Assembly (NCBI GenBank): GCA_002435385.1
Contig: DJMN01000004.1
Coordinates: 1-64,000 of the forward strand
DNA: 64,000 bases
Source: Patescibacteria group bacterium UBA6489
Lineage (GTDB): Bacteria > Patescibacteriota > Gracilibacteria > BD1-5 > UBA6164
Direction: 5' to 3'
Position numbers and translations under genes: made by a program. Shown in pieces: positions 63,834 through 64,000 of the stretch. The notes below the pieces were generated by a model. The model made no database searches. It saw only the letters and a list, made by a program, of their open reading frames with translations, and was not told where the DNA came from. The stretch's first letter is position 1. Every line of letters begins with the position of its first letter.

Positions 63834-64000
63834 TTATAAATCATATCATTTTTCTTCAATCTCCATCAAAATTTCTGAAAACCAATTTTTAATCATTTCC
63901 AAATTTTTATCAATATCATTAATATTAGAAAACATAATCAATTTTTCCAACTTTAAAACCACTTTTCTAAGAAAATGCCTTGAAATATGAATTCTTCCCC
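63834..64000 (-). CDS. 3' end of an unknown gene, cut by the window edge
   Basis: The last ~55 codons (HISRHFLRKVVLKLEKLIMF to EIEEKGYDL) end at TAA 63834. Helical and basic. Too little is present for a family. Confidence 0.5.

Noticed and set aside
1..64000. CRISPR arrays and rRNA genes
   Set aside because: No regularly spaced direct repeats of 24-40 bases and no rRNA-like conserved stretches were seen on either strand.
1..64000. UGA as tryptophan (code 4, Mycoplasma-like)
   Set aside because: TGA falls at invariant glycines (patatin, P-loop, LSGG), and TGG is used for Trp in the same genes.

Overview
The window comes from an AT-rich bacterium that reads UGA as glycine (translation table 25). 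On both strands TGA falls inside long reading frames at invariant glycines: the oxyanion glycines of a patatin, the Walker A and LSGG motifs of an ABC ATPase, the G box of a histidine kinase. TGG is used as Trp alongside. Genuine stops are TAA and TAG. This code, with surface-layer-homology proteins, type IV prepilins and small cysteine-rich secreted proteins, points to the candidate phyla radiation, most likely Absconditabacteria (SR1) or Gracilibacteria. A standard-code ORF caller breaks almost every gene here, so I rebuilt the coordinates by reading through TGA. CGG and CGA codons are rare and several sit where their families carry Trp. The only tRNA is a tRNA-Arg with anticodon GCG, which would leave CGA and CGG unread by it.

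Layout. 0.1-6.1 kb: HIT hydrolase, NIF3, CapA-like protein, two prepilins, patatin, coiled-coil protein. 6.8-14.5 kb: an OmpR-type two-component system (minus strand) next to four plus-strand secreted-protein genes; the response-regulator gene and all four targets carry the same 11-bp-spaced direct repeat exactly 7 nt upstream of a TATAAT box, so this is a compact regulon. 14.6-19.7 kb: membrane protein, MFS transporter, Ntn hydrolase, RecJ.

20.3-43.9 kb: a likely integrative element of about 23.5 kb. It starts at the 3' end of the tRNA with a large serine recombinase whose last codons lie inside the tRNA, and it ends at a second copy of GGGTGTACCAA. It carries a type I restriction-modification operon (XRE regulator, HsdM, small ORF, HsdS, Abi_C-like protein, HsdR, unknown ORF), a fused nucleotidyltransferase-HEPN protein, a zinc-ribbon protein, and a 2169-residue secreted protein with SLH-like, SH3 and M23 peptidase domains plus a C-terminal HNH/AHH-like nuclease candidate. 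A probable immunity gene and an SLH-DKNYY repeat gene follow it.

43.9-64 kb: a DUF805 protein with a disordered tail, small unknown genes and decayed remnants, an APH-like kinase, a frameshifted SGNH hydrolase, a HEPN protein, a MacAB-type exporter, an alpha/beta hydrolase, a bactofilin, two sigma/anti-sigma pairs, and two small secreted proteins.

Four short genes (6383-6706, 19830-20117, 46539-46910, 47674-47940) stand apart. They are visibly GC-richer, have Shine-Dalgarno sites and strong GC hairpin terminators, and none of their 22 Gly codons is TGA. They use CGA or CGG in at least three cases, and one ends at TGA. They look like standard-code DNA inside a recoded genome.
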